Of a stretch of DNA of 64,000 nt, positions 45,151-54,280 are shown in pieces. Position 1 is the first letter of the stretch. Every line of letters starts with the position of its first letter. Origin of the DNA: an uncultured Sulfurovum sp. Its GTDB lineage: Bacteria > Campylobacterota > Campylobacteria > Campylobacterales > Sulfurovaceae. The stretch is taken from positions 95,804 to 159,803 of the forward strand of contig CACVAS010000030.1 of NCBI GenBank assembly GCA_902727855.1. Direction: 5' to 3'. The notes beneath the pieces were generated by a model. That model had not been told where the DNA came from, searched no databases, and worked only from the letters and a program-made list of their open reading frames with translations. The translations under genes and the position numbers were made by a program.

Positions 45151-46386
45151 ATGGAAACATTTTTACAAGAAGCCAAAGAGGCTTCAAGCATTGTGGCAAC
45201 ACTGAGTGGCACAGTAAAAAACCAAGTACTCAATGACATGGCAACTGCACTCATAGACAACAGTGAACGCATAGAAGAAGAGAATAAAAAAGACATTGTT
45301 GCAGGAAAAGAGAACAATCTTGATGCTGCCCTCATGGATAGACTCTTACTCACAAAGGCTAGAATATCAGATATGGCAACAGCCATTAGAGAAATTGCTG
45401 TACTAAAAGAGCCTGTAGGACGCATACTTGAAGGATGGACGACAGATACTGGGTTAAATATACAGAAAATCACTGTGCCTATTGGTGTGATAGGTATTAT
45501 TTATGAGTCTCGTCCAAATGTCACTTCTGACACAGCTGCACTTTGTCTAAAAAGTGGTAACGTATGTATACTCAAAGGGGGTAAAGAAGCACAAAACTCT
45601 AACAAGATTATTGCTACTGTGCTCCAAGAAGCTTTAGTAAAAAATAATTTACCAAAAGCCATTGTTTCTTTACTTCCAGATGCCTCGCGTGAGGGTGTAG
45701 CCAAACTTATTAAGCAAGATGAATATGTTGATCTTATCATCCCTAGAGGTGGACATGGACTCATCAAATATATCTCTTCAAATGCCTCTGTACCTGTCAT
45801 AAAACATGATAAGGGATTGTGCCATACCTACATACATAAAGATGCAGATGTGAACAAAGCCTTAGATGTATCTATCAATGCAAAGTGTAGACGTGTAGGT
45901 ATTTGTGGTGCGATGGAAACACTCCTTGTAGATGAAAATATAGCCCCTACCATACTTCCACAACTTAAAGTTGCCTATGCAAACTATGAGACTGAGTTAA
46001 GAGGGTGTGTAAAGACACAAAAATACATAGAGGTAACCACAGCAACAGATGAAGACTATGCAACAGAATACCTTTCAAATATTCTTTCTATAAAAGTTGT
46101 ATCAAATGTAGCCGAGGCTATTGCACACATAAGAACATATGGTTCAGACCATTCTGATGCTATTATTACAGAAAACTACACAGATGCAGAAATCTTTATG
46201 AATAGCATTGACTCAGCCTGTGTCTACCTTAATGCATCTACACAATTTACCGATGGTGGACAGTTTGGTTTTGGTGCAGAGGTGGGTATAAGTACAAACA
46301 AACTTCATGCTAGAGGCCCTATGGGGATTGAAGGTTTAACCACCTATAAGTTTAAGATTTATGGTTCTGGTAGTACAAGAGCATAA
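45151..46386 (+). CDS. proA: gamma-glutamyl phosphate reductase
   Basis: 411 residues from the ATG behind CAGGAGT; a start eight codons earlier lies within ppnP. ProA reduces gamma-glutamyl phosphate to glutamate semialdehyde with NADPH in proline synthesis. The aldehyde-dehydrogenase fold signatures are the cofactor stretch GVIGIIYESRPNVT, IIPRGGHGLIKYI, and the catalytic Cys in CRRVGICGAMETLLV. ProB is not nearby. Confidence 0.94.
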   Translation: METFLQEAKEASSIVATLSGTVKNQVLNDMATALIDNSERIEEENKKDIVAGKENNLDAALMDRLLLTKARISDMATAIREIAVLKEPVGRILEGWTTDTGLNIQKITVPIGVIGIIYESRPNVTSDTAALCLKSGNVCILKGGKEAQNSNKIIATVLQEALVKNNLPKAIVSLLPDASREGVAKLIKQDEYVDLIIPRGGHGLIKYISSNASVPVIKHDKGLCHTYIHKDADVNKALDVSINAKCRRVGICGAMETLLVDENIAPTILPQLKVAYANYETELRGCVKTQKYIEVTTATDEDYATEYLSNILSIKVVSNVAEAIAHIRTYGSDHSDAIITENYTDAEIFMNSIDSACVYLNASTQFTDGGQFGFGAEVGISTNKLHARGPMGIEGLTTYKFKIYGSGSTRA

Positions 46387-46405
46387 AAGCATATAGGAAA
46401 TATCT

Positions 46406-47023
46406 ATTAAAGGATTTATACTCTCAGTCAAAAAAGCCAAAAATGAGGACTCTATAGCGACATTGCTTACCGAAGCACATGTACGTACATACTACCGATT
46501 TTTTGGTGCACGTCACTCCATTTTACAACTTGGCAATCTCGTTGACTTCGAAGTAGAAGGTGAAGATGGTCGGTTTATGCCAAGACTACGTTCACTCTCA
46601 CAAATGAACTTTCCTTGGCTCTTCGATAAAAATAAGCTCCTCATCTGGCACAATTTCATTAAAAAGTTTGAACCTCATCTCAGAGAAGCTGAAGAGGTAG
46701 ACAACTTTTACTACAACTTACTACTAGATGCTGCTAAAAAATGGGATAAACAGAACCCTAAACGTATTGTTTGTGAAAGTTATATTACCTTACTAGATTA
46801 CGAAGGACGTCTATACCCAGAAGAGAACTGTTTTATATGTGAACAACGTATAGAAGAGCATATTTCACTCATGCAAGCCTTTAAACCTGCACACCCAGCA
46901 TGCATTTATGCCCCAGCATTACCTACAAAAAAAGTATTGGATTTTTTTCATTCTAAGCAGACAGTATTTTTTGAAGATGAAGAAGTAGACCACCTTTTTG
47001 AAGTGGTCATGAAAGGCTTGTAG
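46406..47023 (+). CDS. recO: epsilon-type recombination protein RecO, probable ATT start
   Basis: 205 residues if started at the ATT at 46406, seven bases after AGGA (46395). That adds KGFILSVKKAKNEDSIATL, which matches how RecO proteins of this group begin. The nearest alternative is a TTG at 46463, which cuts into the OB fold and has no ribosome site; no in-frame ATG exists there. The body YYRFFGARHS, LPRLRSL-like segment, and the zinc-binding-like pair CFICEQRI fit the Campylobacterota RecO family. RecO loads RecA with RecR in gap repair. It follows proA by 19 bases, and its stop abuts that of the convergent DsbC-like gene. Confidence 0.8.
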   Translation: MKGFILSVKKAKNEDSIATLLTEAHVRTYYRFFGARHSILQLGNLVDFEVEGEDGRFMPRLRSLSQMNFPWLFDKNKLLIWHNFIKKFEPHLREAEEVDNFYYNLLLDAAKKWDKQNPKRIVCESYITLLDYEGRLYPEENCFICEQRIEEHISLMQAFKPAHPACIYAPALPTKKVLDFFHSKQTVFFEDEEVDHLFEVVMKGL

Positions 47024-47815
47024 TTACTTTTTTTCCTGTTTTACTACAGCTTTAGGTGCTACTTTCGATGTGACTAATGATTTCCAATTTACTTTTGAAA
47101 ATTTATCATCATAGACAGATGGTGTTCCTGTCGCACGTAACGCTTTTGCTGCAGCTATAGCATTGTCAATTTTTACTTTAATCGTATCTGTATAGTTGAA
47201 CTTTTGACCTTTTTTACCCATAAACGCCATGTACTCTTGTGAGTTATTGACCATTACATCTTCCATTCTATGTTTCTTTTCTGCATCATCTTGACCTTGC
47301 ATAATCCACTCAACCATAGCCGGTGCTTTTTTATGAAATGAAAGTGGATAGAGTATCACATGGACTCTGTAGTTATCAAGTTTTCCAAGTGCTTGCTTCT
47401 CAAAATTTACACAGTACGGACATTCAGGATCAGTCACCACATACAAATCTTTTGTACCCTTACCATAAGAAAAAGAAATACCTTTTTTAATGGTTTCAAT
47501 AGCTTTTTTAGTCAGAGGAAATGTCATTTTTTGACCATTTTTATCATAACGTGTGCCAATATAGAGTGCGCCACTCTCTTTTTCTAAAAAAGCGTTGACC
47601 GTTTTACTGCCACGGTTTTGCTTGACATTAAGCTTTAAAAAATAATAGGTACCTTTATCTATTCCCTCACTGACTTGTATACTTGGCTTAGCAAGCACAC
47701 GCGTTGTTTTTTTAATTTCATTGAGCTTTTCAGTGTTTAGCACAATATCTTCTGCAAACGCTGATGTACCCAATAACGTTGTTAAGAGTGTTAAGGCTAG
47801 TAGTTTTTGCTTCAT
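47024..47815 (-). CDS. DsbC/DsbG-like periplasmic thiol-disulfide protein
   Basis: 263 residues. A signal peptide (cut after AFA, residue 21) leads into a dimerisation-like domain and then a thioredoxin fold with the active site CPYC (C132, C135) in VVTDPECPYCVNFEK and the cis-Pro segment ATGTPSVY. Such proteins reshuffle or reduce disulfides in the periplasm. The basic C-terminal tail is variable. The gene is convergent with recO. The choice between DsbC and DsbG cannot be made. Confidence 0.85.
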   Translation of the reverse strand: MKQKLLALTLLTTLLGTSAFAEDIVLNTEKLNEIKKTTRVLAKPSIQVSEGIDKGTYYFLKLNVKQNRGSKTVNAFLEKESGALYIGTRYDKNGQKMTFPLTKKAIETIKKGISFSYGKGTKDLYVVTDPECPYCVNFEKQALGKLDNYRVHVILYPLSFHKKAPAMVEWIMQGQDDAEKKHRMEDVMVNNSQEYMAFMGKKGQKFNYTDTIKVKIDNAIAAAKALRATGTPSVYDDKFSKVNWKSLVTSKVAPKAVVKQEKK

Positions 47816-47829
47816 TTATTTCCTTCATA

Positions 47830-48336
47830 TTATAGTTTTTTTAAAAATTTAGAGACAATAAATATCATTGACCCATTGACCTTCCCTTGAATATGTGTAG
47901 GATCACCTGGAACCATACGAATATTTTTGACCGTTGTTCCCTGCTTTGCTGTAAAGCCCGCACCCTTTACAGGTAAGTCCTTTATGATACTCACAGCATC
48001 ACCCTCAACAAGTATGGTACCATTGGCATCGCGTACTGGCTCTTCATTTTCGCTCGCCAACCCCTCTTTTGACCATGCGACAACCTCATCTTCTACATAT
48101 AACATATCTAATTGATCTTGTGCATTGAGTTTAGTCAGTAACCTATAGACTACTACTTGCACAGCAGGTTCACTACTCCACATGCTATCATGAAGACAAT
48201 TCCAATGCTTTTCGTCTTTTAATGGCTCATCCATACTTGACTCACAGACTTTACATATAATTATCGTTTCATCTTTGGGTGTTACAGTATACTCACATAA
48301 GTTTTCTTCACTATTACACAGTACACAGTTATTCAT
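47830..48336 (-). CDS. PhnA-family protein
   Basis: 168 residues from the third of three adjacent ATGs (48336), the one spaced correctly from AGGA. An N-terminal zinc-ribbon-like part (NNCVLCNSEENL, ICKVCESS) is followed by the PhnA domain: VRDANGTILVEGDAVSIIKDLPVKG and the IRMVPGDPTHIQGKVNG end. The family name comes from a phosphonate locus, but no phosphonate role is established for the C-terminal domain. It lies 14 bases before the DsbC-like gene on the same strand. Confidence 0.82.
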   Translation of the reverse strand: MNNCVLCNSEENLCEYTVTPKDETIIICKVCESSMDEPLKDEKHWNCLHDSMWSSEPAVQVVVYRLLTKLNAQDQLDMLYVEDEVVAWSKEGLASENEEPVRDANGTILVEGDAVSIIKDLPVKGAGFTAKQGTTVKNIRMVPGDPTHIQGKVNGSMIFIVSKFLKKL

Positions 48337-48424
48337 CATCATTCCTAAAAATTTTGATATATTCTAACTAAATAATCATTATGCTATGATGCGATATTAT
48401 ACACTCATATCATATAGGAACACC

Positions 48425-49147
48425 ATGTCATTTAAATCTATACTCTATGCCCCTCTAACTCTGACTGTTTTTGCTTGTAGCAACAGTACATCTAATCATA
48501 CCATTGCTACAATACCTGAGGCTTCGGGTATTTCATACTGTCACAATACACAAACACTCGTCGTTGCTAATGATGAAGGTATATACTACGAACTCACACC
48601 TGAAGGAAAAATACTCACTAAACAGAAGCTAGGAAAATATGACTTAGAAGGTGTCGTGTGTCATGATAAACACTATCTTTTTGCAGTAGAGAATGGCTCA
48701 CTGCTTAAAGTAGATAGAAGTACACAAAATATACAATCCTATAAAATAAAAGGTAAAAAAATTTCCTTCAGTAAAAAGTCCGGTATTGAAGGTATTTCTT
48801 TTCATAAGGGGCACTACTACTTAAGTATACAAAGTAAAAAGAAACAGAGCAAAATGCTAGTGGTATCTCTAGGAGAAAACTATGCAAAAGTTATTGACAT
48901 CATCAAACACAATAGTGTAGATATTGCAGGTCTACAGTTTCATGATAAAAAACTTTATATGGTTTCAGATAAAAAAGATAAGCTTTATGTTTATAGTCTC
49001 AAACAAAATAAAGTACTTAAAAAGGTAAAACTGTCAAAGTTTGCACAAGAGGGTATCACCTTTGATGACAAACACTATGTCTATTTCGCAGATGATGATG
49101 GCAGTGTCAAAAAATATACCACCCAAGAACTTGGCTTTAGATTGTAG
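48425..49147 (+). CDS. lipoprotein with SdiA-regulated-type beta-propeller
   Basis: 240 residues from the ATG at 48425, which follows AGGA. The signal ends in lipobox VFAC (C15 or close). The rest is a propeller-like repeat of short strands: ASGISYCHNTQTLVVANDEG, DLEGVVCHDKHYLFAVENG, GIEGISFHKGHYYLSIQ, AQEGITFDDKHYVYFADDDG. This pattern is that of the SdiA-regulated family, whose role is unknown. It is likely anchored to a membrane and faces the periplasm. It converges on the TlpA-like gene. Confidence 0.75.
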   Translation: MSFKSILYAPLTLTVFACSNSTSNHTIATIPEASGISYCHNTQTLVVANDEGIYYELTPEGKILTKQKLGKYDLEGVVCHDKHYLFAVENGSLLKVDRSTQNIQSYKIKGKKISFSKKSGIEGISFHKGHYYLSIQSKKKQSKMLVVSLGENYAKVIDIIKHNSVDIAGLQFHDKKLYMVSDKKDKLYVYSLKQNKVLKKVKLSKFAQEGITFDDKHYVYFADDDGSVKKYTTQELGFRL

Positions 49148-49158
49148 CCCTTACTAAG

Positions 49159-49653
49159 CTACAAGAGTTTTAGACGTGCCAGTAGCCCTACTGTGCTTGT
49201 GTACCCTACTTCCGTAAAACGTAACTCACCCTTGCCATCATAGATGAATGTTGTAGGGAATGCCTCCACGTTAAATTGATTAGCCCATCTACCCTCTTTG
49301 TCATTTAAGACATTAAAGTGTAAATCTTCTTTTTGCATATACGCTTGTAAGTCGTCATCACTTCCAGAATTGACAGCAATACTTAAAACAGTATAGTCCT
49401 TTGAGATGGTTTCAATATTTGGGGCTTCAAGCTTACAGGTAGGACACCACGTTGCCCAAAAGTGAATGACGACAGGTTTATTTTTAGAAACGGTAAAAAC
49501 TTTACCATCTATAAGTGTTTCAGATATCGTTGGTAGTTGTGTTGAACTCAATTCTGGTTTACGTAACATACTCACAACATTTAATACAACAAAGACAATG
49601 ATGGCTCCTAGCAGAAGCTCTTTTAGTGTTTTAAAAAGTACGCTTTTATTCAT
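49159..49653 (-). CDS. TlpA-like membrane-anchored thioredoxin
   Basis: 164 residues: an N-terminal membrane anchor (about 11-30) and a periplasmic thioredoxin domain with WATWCPTCK (C70, C73) and the cis-Pro VEAFPTTFIYD. The anchored thiol protein probably reduces or oxidises periplasmic proteins, as in ScsD/TlpA-type disulfide oxidoreductases. It starts one base after the stop of the small gene at 49655, so it is co-transcribed with it and arsC-like. Confidence 0.87.
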   Translation of the reverse strand: MNKSVLFKTLKELLLGAIIVFVVLNVVSMLRKPELSSTQLPTISETLIDGKVFTVSKNKPVVIHFWATWCPTCKLEAPNIETISKDYTVLSIAVNSGSDDDLQAYMQKEDLHFNVLNDKEGRWANQFNVEAFPTTFIYDGKGELRFTEVGYTSTVGLLARLKLL

Positions 49654-49654
49654 T

Positions 49655-49873
49655 TCAAATATCTACGCCATCCCAAAACTCATCATAATCTAGATTTGTT
49701 GTAGCGTTATCATCATGAATGTTTTTTTCCATAAGTTTTTTTTGTTCACTGTCAAAGTATTGTTCCAATGCCTCTTCAAGTATGGTATTGATGTCTTTAT
49801 TTAACAGCTGCGTATACAGTGTTAAATTATCTACCGTACTTTGCTTCAATGCAAGTTTCATATATTCATGCAT
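49655..49873 (-). CDS. small acidic protein, possibly antitoxin-like
   Basis: 72 residues, soluble. The first half (MKLALKQSTVDNLTLYTQLLNKDINTILEEALEQYF, given in parts) looks like a short helical dimer, and the tail ends YDEFWDGVDI. It could be a ribbon-helix-helix-type antitoxin, but no toxin gene is adjacent. It is packed between the arsC-like gene (start and stop adjoin at 49873/49874) and the TlpA-like gene. Confidence 0.5.
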   Translation of the reverse strand: MHEYMKLALKQSTVDNLTLYTQLLNKDINTILEEALEQYFDSEQKKLMEKNIHDDNATTNLDYDEFWDGVDI

Positions 49874-50224
49874 CTAGTCTAACAATGCCACAATATTTTC
49901 AATAGGACGGCCAATGGCTGCTTTACCATCTTTAATAACTATAGGACGTTCTATGAGTTTAGGATTGGCTACCATAAGATTAATCAACATATCTTCATCA
50001 TTGATATCTTTGATGCCTAGTTCTTTGTAGATAGCTTCTTTGGTACGCATAAGCCCTCTAGCACTCAGCCCTAACATATCTAAAACTTCTATAAGCTCTT
50101 GTCTGCTTGGTGGTGTGTCAAGGTACTTCACTACTTCAGCATCTACCCCTTTCTCTTCCAATAGTGTTACTGCGTTTCTAGATTTACTACATCTTGGGTT
50201 ATGCCATACAATTGTTTTACTCAT
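49874..50224 (-). CDS. arsC: arsenate reductase, glutaredoxin type
   Basis: 116 residues. ArsC of the glutaredoxin-linked family: VWHNPRCSKSRNAVTLLEE with catalytic C12, and the late RPIVIKDGKAAIGRP motif with its arginines. It would reduce arsenate to arsenite. No arsenite pump or ArsR is next to it, so it may be a related Spx/ArsC-type protein with another substrate. Confidence 0.85.
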   Translation of the reverse strand: MSKTIVWHNPRCSKSRNAVTLLEEKGVDAEVVKYLDTPPSRQELIEVLDMLGLSARGLMRTKEAIYKELGIKDINDEDMLINLMVANPKLIERPIVIKDGKAAIGRPIENIVALLD

Positions 50225-50278
50225 TTTATCTCCTAAATCTCATTTACTATTTTGATTGACTTGTTCTATTGATTTTTT

Positions 50279-50815
50279 CTATTGACTTTTTCTTACAGCA
50301 CTTTCAAGCTTTAGTACAAGTCTTGCATTATTGGTACGAAACCTTGTATTTTCTTCTGTAAGTTTCTCTGTACGCTCATTGAGTACTTTAAAATCATCTA
50401 AGGCTTGTTGATGTAAGCCTTTTTCTTTCTCTAAGTTTGTTTTGGTTGTACCTAACACCTTCTCTTGTGTCTCAAATGCTACTTTAAGCTCTTGATGTGC
50501 TATAGTAATGTCACTCAAATGCTTTTTGGTTTGAGAAAAGAGTGTCAAGTCTTTTTCATGCGTCTCATTTTTTGTTTTGATAGCATGCATTTCAACTTCA
50601 AGTAAAGAGATAGTCTCAGCTCTATGCTTGGCAATAGCTTGCATCTGTACAAATCTATCTTTATACACCTTTACACGCATAGCAGAAATAACCACCAACA
50701 TCACAATAAAGATTAAAACAGCCAAGGCAATAGCCCCTATAAACATTAAGGTAGCATCATTTTGCACCATGGTTATAATCTCTTGTAGTTTAGCTGGTAT
50801 TTCCATCTTATCCAC
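50279..50815 (-). CDS. membrane-anchored coiled-coil protein, unknown
   Basis: 178 residues with one membrane helix (about 24-46) and then a long charged coiled coil (60-165, heptad-like, rich in Glu, Lys and Gln). No catalytic motif. It overlaps the lolA stop by eight bases, so it is translated from the same mRNA. Function unknown; an envelope scaffolding role is only a guess. Confidence 0.65.
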   Translation of the reverse strand: MDKMEIPAKLQEIITMVQNDATLMFIGAIALAVLIFIVMLVVISAMRVKVYKDRFVQMQAIAKHRAETISLLEVEMHAIKTKNETHEKDLTLFSQTKKHLSDITIAHQELKVAFETQEKVLGTTKTNLEKEKGLHQQALDDFKVLNERTEKLTEENTRFRTNNARLVLKLESAVRKSQ

Positions 50816-51341
50816 TTATCATGTCGTAACTTTTTGGTGCTTCACACTGCATAGTTTCTTCGGACAAAGAGTCCTTACCATACTGCACCTCTTTAAAGTG
50901 AATTTGTACTTTATTTTCTAAGTCATCATAGTAGGCTATACTGTGTAACTTATCTTCATTTAACTGTATGGTATAGGTTTTATTTTCATGTTTAGCCACA
51001 TAGATATTTTGTGCATGAAGTGTTGCTTTTTTTACAATTTTCGTAAAATTGAACCCTGTATTAATATTATAACTTGAGATTTGCTCTAAGTCATGGTCAA
51101 CCACCACAAGCATCACACCATCGGTGCATACCTCTTTCTTAGTAGGCTCTACATAAGACCATTTTAAATGAGACTCATCGGTAAAAAGCATCGTACCACT
51201 GTACTCAATCACTTTACCTTTTGTATTGGTAATTATTTGTGTGAAATGAGCCCAAAAGCTTTGAGGTAATTGAATAGAATTTGCATGTAGAGTTGATAAA
51301 AAAAGCAAAGTAGTGGTGATAATAACAAATAATAACTTCAT
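50808..51341 (-). CDS. lolA: outer-membrane lipoprotein carrier protein
   Basis: 177 residues, signal peptide cut after residue 20 (LHA). The LolA fold is seen in SFWAHFTQIITNTKGKVIEYSGTMLFTDESHLKWSYVEPTKKEV, given here as the family's opening strands. LolA carries lipoproteins across the periplasm. It lies divergent from secA, the usual lolA-secA arrangement in Campylobacterota, with the LolC/E-like permease after secA. Confidence 0.85.
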   Translation of the reverse strand: MKLLFVIITTTLLFLSTLHANSIQLPQSFWAHFTQIITNTKGKVIEYSGTMLFTDESHLKWSYVEPTKKEVCTDGVMLVVVDHDLEQISSYNINTGFNFTKIVKKATLHAQNIYVAKHENKTYTIQLNEDKLHSIAYYDDLENKVQIHFKEVQYGKDSLSEETMQCEAPKSYDMISG

Positions 51342-51658
51342 AAATATTCCTAGTAATCTAATTTGTAATATACCTTAAAGGCACTTACACAGTATTGATA
51401 GGTATAGATAATGTCATAAATTTGTGTGATAAATGTGTCACTATTTGTTCGTTCTATACTAGCATGCTAGAAGCTCGTAACTTCCTAAAATGTTTGCAAT
51501 GCCGTAGGTTCGATTTTATCGAACAAAAATGAGAACCTATAAAATAATATCTGTTCGATAAAATAGAACCTACAGAACAAGGCTAATAACGGACTATTAA
51601 TCACAATTTAGATAAAATTATTGCAATTTATAAAATAGATAAGTAGGTAAAATAAACC
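51342..51658. other. lolA-secA divergent intergenic region
   Basis: 317 bases with no gene. It contains the inverted repeat listed separately (51504-51573) and AT-rich promoter-like DNA before secA (TATAAAATAG near 51626-51636). Otherwise nothing was recognised. Confidence 0.6.
51504..51573. repeat. 22-base inverted repeat upstream of secA
   Basis: GTAGGTTCGATTTTATCGAA(CA) at 51504-51525 and its reverse complement at 51552-51573 match at 21 of 22 positions, with a 26-base spacer. Each arm has an inner palindrome (TCGATTTTATCGA in the left). The form is that of a small non-coding repeat such as a MITE or REP-like element; no flanking target duplication was found. Confidence 0.8.
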
Positions 51659-54280
51659 ATGATTAAAAGTCTCCTTAAAGTTTTTGGTACTCAAAATGAT
51701 AAAATTGTCAAAAGCTATCTTAAAAAAGTAAAACATATTAATGCTCTTGAGAGCCAATATGAAGCGATGGATGATGATGCACTTAAAGCAGCATTTAATA
51801 CCCTAAGAGATGATGTTCTTTCTGGCAATAAAAGTTTAGATAAGGTACTCAATGACTCTTTTGCTATTACTAGAGAAGTGAGTAAACGTACACTGGGTTT
51901 ACGTCATTATGATGTACAAATGGTTGGGGGTATGGTACTCAACGATGGTAACATTGCAGAGATGAAAACGGGTGAGGGTAAAACACTGGTTGCAACACTC
52001 TCAGTGGTACTCAATGCCATGACAGGTAAAGGTGTCCATGTTGTCACTGTCAATGACTACCTAGCAAAAAGAGACAGTGAAGAGATGAGTCCTATCTACA
52101 CTTTTTTAGGGTACAGTGTTGGGTGTATTGTTGCAGGTATAAACGATGATGCTGGAAGAAAAGCGCAGTATGACGCAGACATAACCTACGGTACAAACAA
52201 CGAATACGGATTTGACTACCTACGCGACAACATGAAAGTACGTGTAGAAGAGAAGGCCCAACGTGAACACAACTATGCCATCATTGATGAAGTTGATTCC
52301 ATTCTCATTGATGAAGCAAGAACGCCATTGATTATCTCTGGACCTACACAACGTGACCAAAACCACTACGCCAGAGCCAATGATATTGCTAAACAAATGC
52401 AAGCAGGTACAAAAGTAGCGACCAAACCTGGTGAACCTGAAGAGACAACCGGTGATTTTATAGTAGATGAGAAAAACAGAAGTGTCATCATGACTGAAGA
52501 CGGCCTTCAAAGAGCACAAGATCTCTTTGAGGTTGAAAACCTTTATGATTTAGAAAATGCTGCACTTTCACACCATTTGGACCAAGCACTTAAAGCTCAC
52601 TATATTTTTGTGAAAGATAAAGATTATGTAGTACAAAACAATGAAGTCATCATTGTTGATGAATTTACAGGAAGACTCTCAGAGGGTAGAAGATACTCAG
52701 AAGGTCTACACCAAGCACTAGAAGCAAAAGAGTCTGTAGAGATACAAGAAGAGTCTCAAACCTTAGCAGAGATTACCTACCAAAACTTCTTTAGACTCTA
52801 CAACAAACTCTCAGGTATGACAGGAACTGCCCAAACAGAAGCCACAGAGTTTTCACAAATATATTCACTCGATGTTATCTCTATTCCTACCAATATACCT
52901 ATTTCAAGACTAGATAAAAATGACCTCATTTACAATACAGAACGTGAAAAAATGGATGCAGTGGTAAAGCGTGTTAAAGCATTGACCCAAACAGGTCAAC
53001 CAGTACTCATTGGTACGGCTTCCATAGAAAAATCTGAGATGATCCATTCAAGACTAAAATCTGAAAAAATAGCACACAACATTCTTAATGCAAAAAATCA
53101 TGCCTCTGAGGCAGAGATTATCATCAATGCTGGGCAAAAAGGTGCAGTTACTGTTGCCACCAATATGGCAGGTCGTGGTGTTGACATCAAAATAAATGAT
53201 GAAGTCAAGAGCCTTGGTGGACTGATGATATTAGGAACTGAGAGACATGAAAGTAGACGTATAGACAACCAACTTCGTGGACGTTCAGGTAGACAAGGTG
53301 ACCCTGGTGAATCACAGTTTTTCCTTAGTTTAGATGATGACTTACTACGTATATTTGGTGGTGAGAAAATTAGAAATATCATGAATAAGCTTGGGGTTGA
53401 TGAAGGCGAATATATAGACTCAAAAATCGTCACACGTTCTGTAGAAAAAGCACAGAAAAAAGTGGAAAACCAACACTATGAGTCTAGAAAACATATCTTA
53501 GAGTATGATGATGTTGCTAACCATCAAAGAAAAGCTATTTATACTTTTAGAAATCAACTACTTGACCCTGAATTTAACATTGCTGAGAAGATTGATGAAA
53601 ATAGAGAAGAGTATATAGCGCATTTACTTGCTGTCTGTGAGATTTATGAAGGTATGCCAACGGAAGACTTTGATGTTGAAAAACTCACAACACTCGTAAA
53701 AGAAGAGTTAAATCTAGACATCAATGTCTCTACACTTCAAGAGAAAGAAGTAGATGAGCTTACAACTATACTTAGAGATGAGATGGTAGCACCGTATGAA
53801 GAAAAGATGTCGCAAATTGACCCAACACAGCGCCGTGAGATTGAACGTATTTTATACCTTCAAGTACTTGATCCTCAATGGAGAGATCACCTTTATGAAA
53901 TGGATGTACTTAAAACGGGTATTGGTCTTAGAGGGTACAACCAAAAAGACCCTCTCACAGAGTACAAACAAGACTCATACAGACTCTTTACCGACTTAGT
54001 TCAACGCATCAAATATGAAGCTGTTAAGGTACTTCAAGTGGTACAGTTTAACTTTGAGTCACCAGAAGAGGAGGAGGCAGCCATTGAAAACATAAGAGAT
54101 GATTTAGAAATAGATACAAGTGATGCTAAACTCAGTACTGATGCGCAGGAAGAACAAGTAAAAAAACCTATTACAGGAACAAAAAAGCCTAAAAGAAATG
54201 AAGCATGTCCTTGTGGTTCTGGCAAAAAATATAAAAACTGCTGTGGACAAAGTGGTCCAAAAAAAGGACTTTTGGCATAA
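51659..54280 (+). CDS. secA: preprotein translocase ATPase SecA
   Basis: 873 residues, full length. SecA drives proteins through SecYEG. Walker [14 protein letters not shown] (about 101-113), [47 protein letters not shown] and [13 protein letters not shown] are intact. The C-terminal zinc motif [14 protein letters not shown], which binds SecB and the ribosome, ends the chain. Its stop overlaps the start of the LolC/E-like gene by one base. Confidence 0.96.
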   Translation: MIKSLLKVFGTQNDKIVKSYLKKVKHINALESQYEAMDDDALKAAFNTLRDDVLSGNKSLDKVLNDSFAITREVSKRTLGLRHYDVQMVGGMVLNDGNIAEMKTGEGKTLVATLSVVLNAMTGKGVHVVTVNDYLAKRDSEEMSPIYTFLGYSVGCIVAGINDDAGRKAQYDADITYGTNNEYGFDYLRDNMKVRVEEKAQREHNYAIIDEVDSILIDEARTPLIISGPTQRDQNHYARANDIAKQMQAGTKVATKPGEPEETTGDFIVDEKNRSVIMTEDGLQRAQDLFEVENLYDLENAALSHHLDQALKAHYIFVKDKDYVVQNNEVIIVDEFTGRLSEGRRYSEGLHQALEAKESVEIQEESQTLAEITYQNFFRLYNKLSGMTGTAQTEATEFSQIYSLDVISIPTNIPISRLDKNDLIYNTEREKMDAVVKRVKALTQTGQPVLIGTASIEKSEMIHSRLKSEKIAHNILNAKNHASEAEIIINAGQKGAVTVATNMAGRGVDIKINDEVKSLGGLMILGTERHESRRIDNQLRGRSGRQGDPGESQFFLSLDDDLLRIFGGEKIRNIMNKLGVDEGEYIDSKIVTRSVEKAQKKVENQHYESRKHILEYDDVANHQRKAIYTFRNQLLDPEFNIAEKIDENREEYIAHLLAVCEIYEGMPTEDFDVEKLTTLVKEELNLDINVSTLQEKEVDELTTILRDEMVAPYEEKMSQIDPTQRREIERILYLQVLDPQWRDHLYEMDVLKTGIGLRGYNQKDPLTEYKQDSYRLFTDLVQRIKYEAVKVLQVVQFNFESPEEEEAAIENIRDDLEIDTSDAKLSTDAQEEQVKKPITGTKKPKRNEACPCGSGKKYKNCCGQSGPKKGLLA

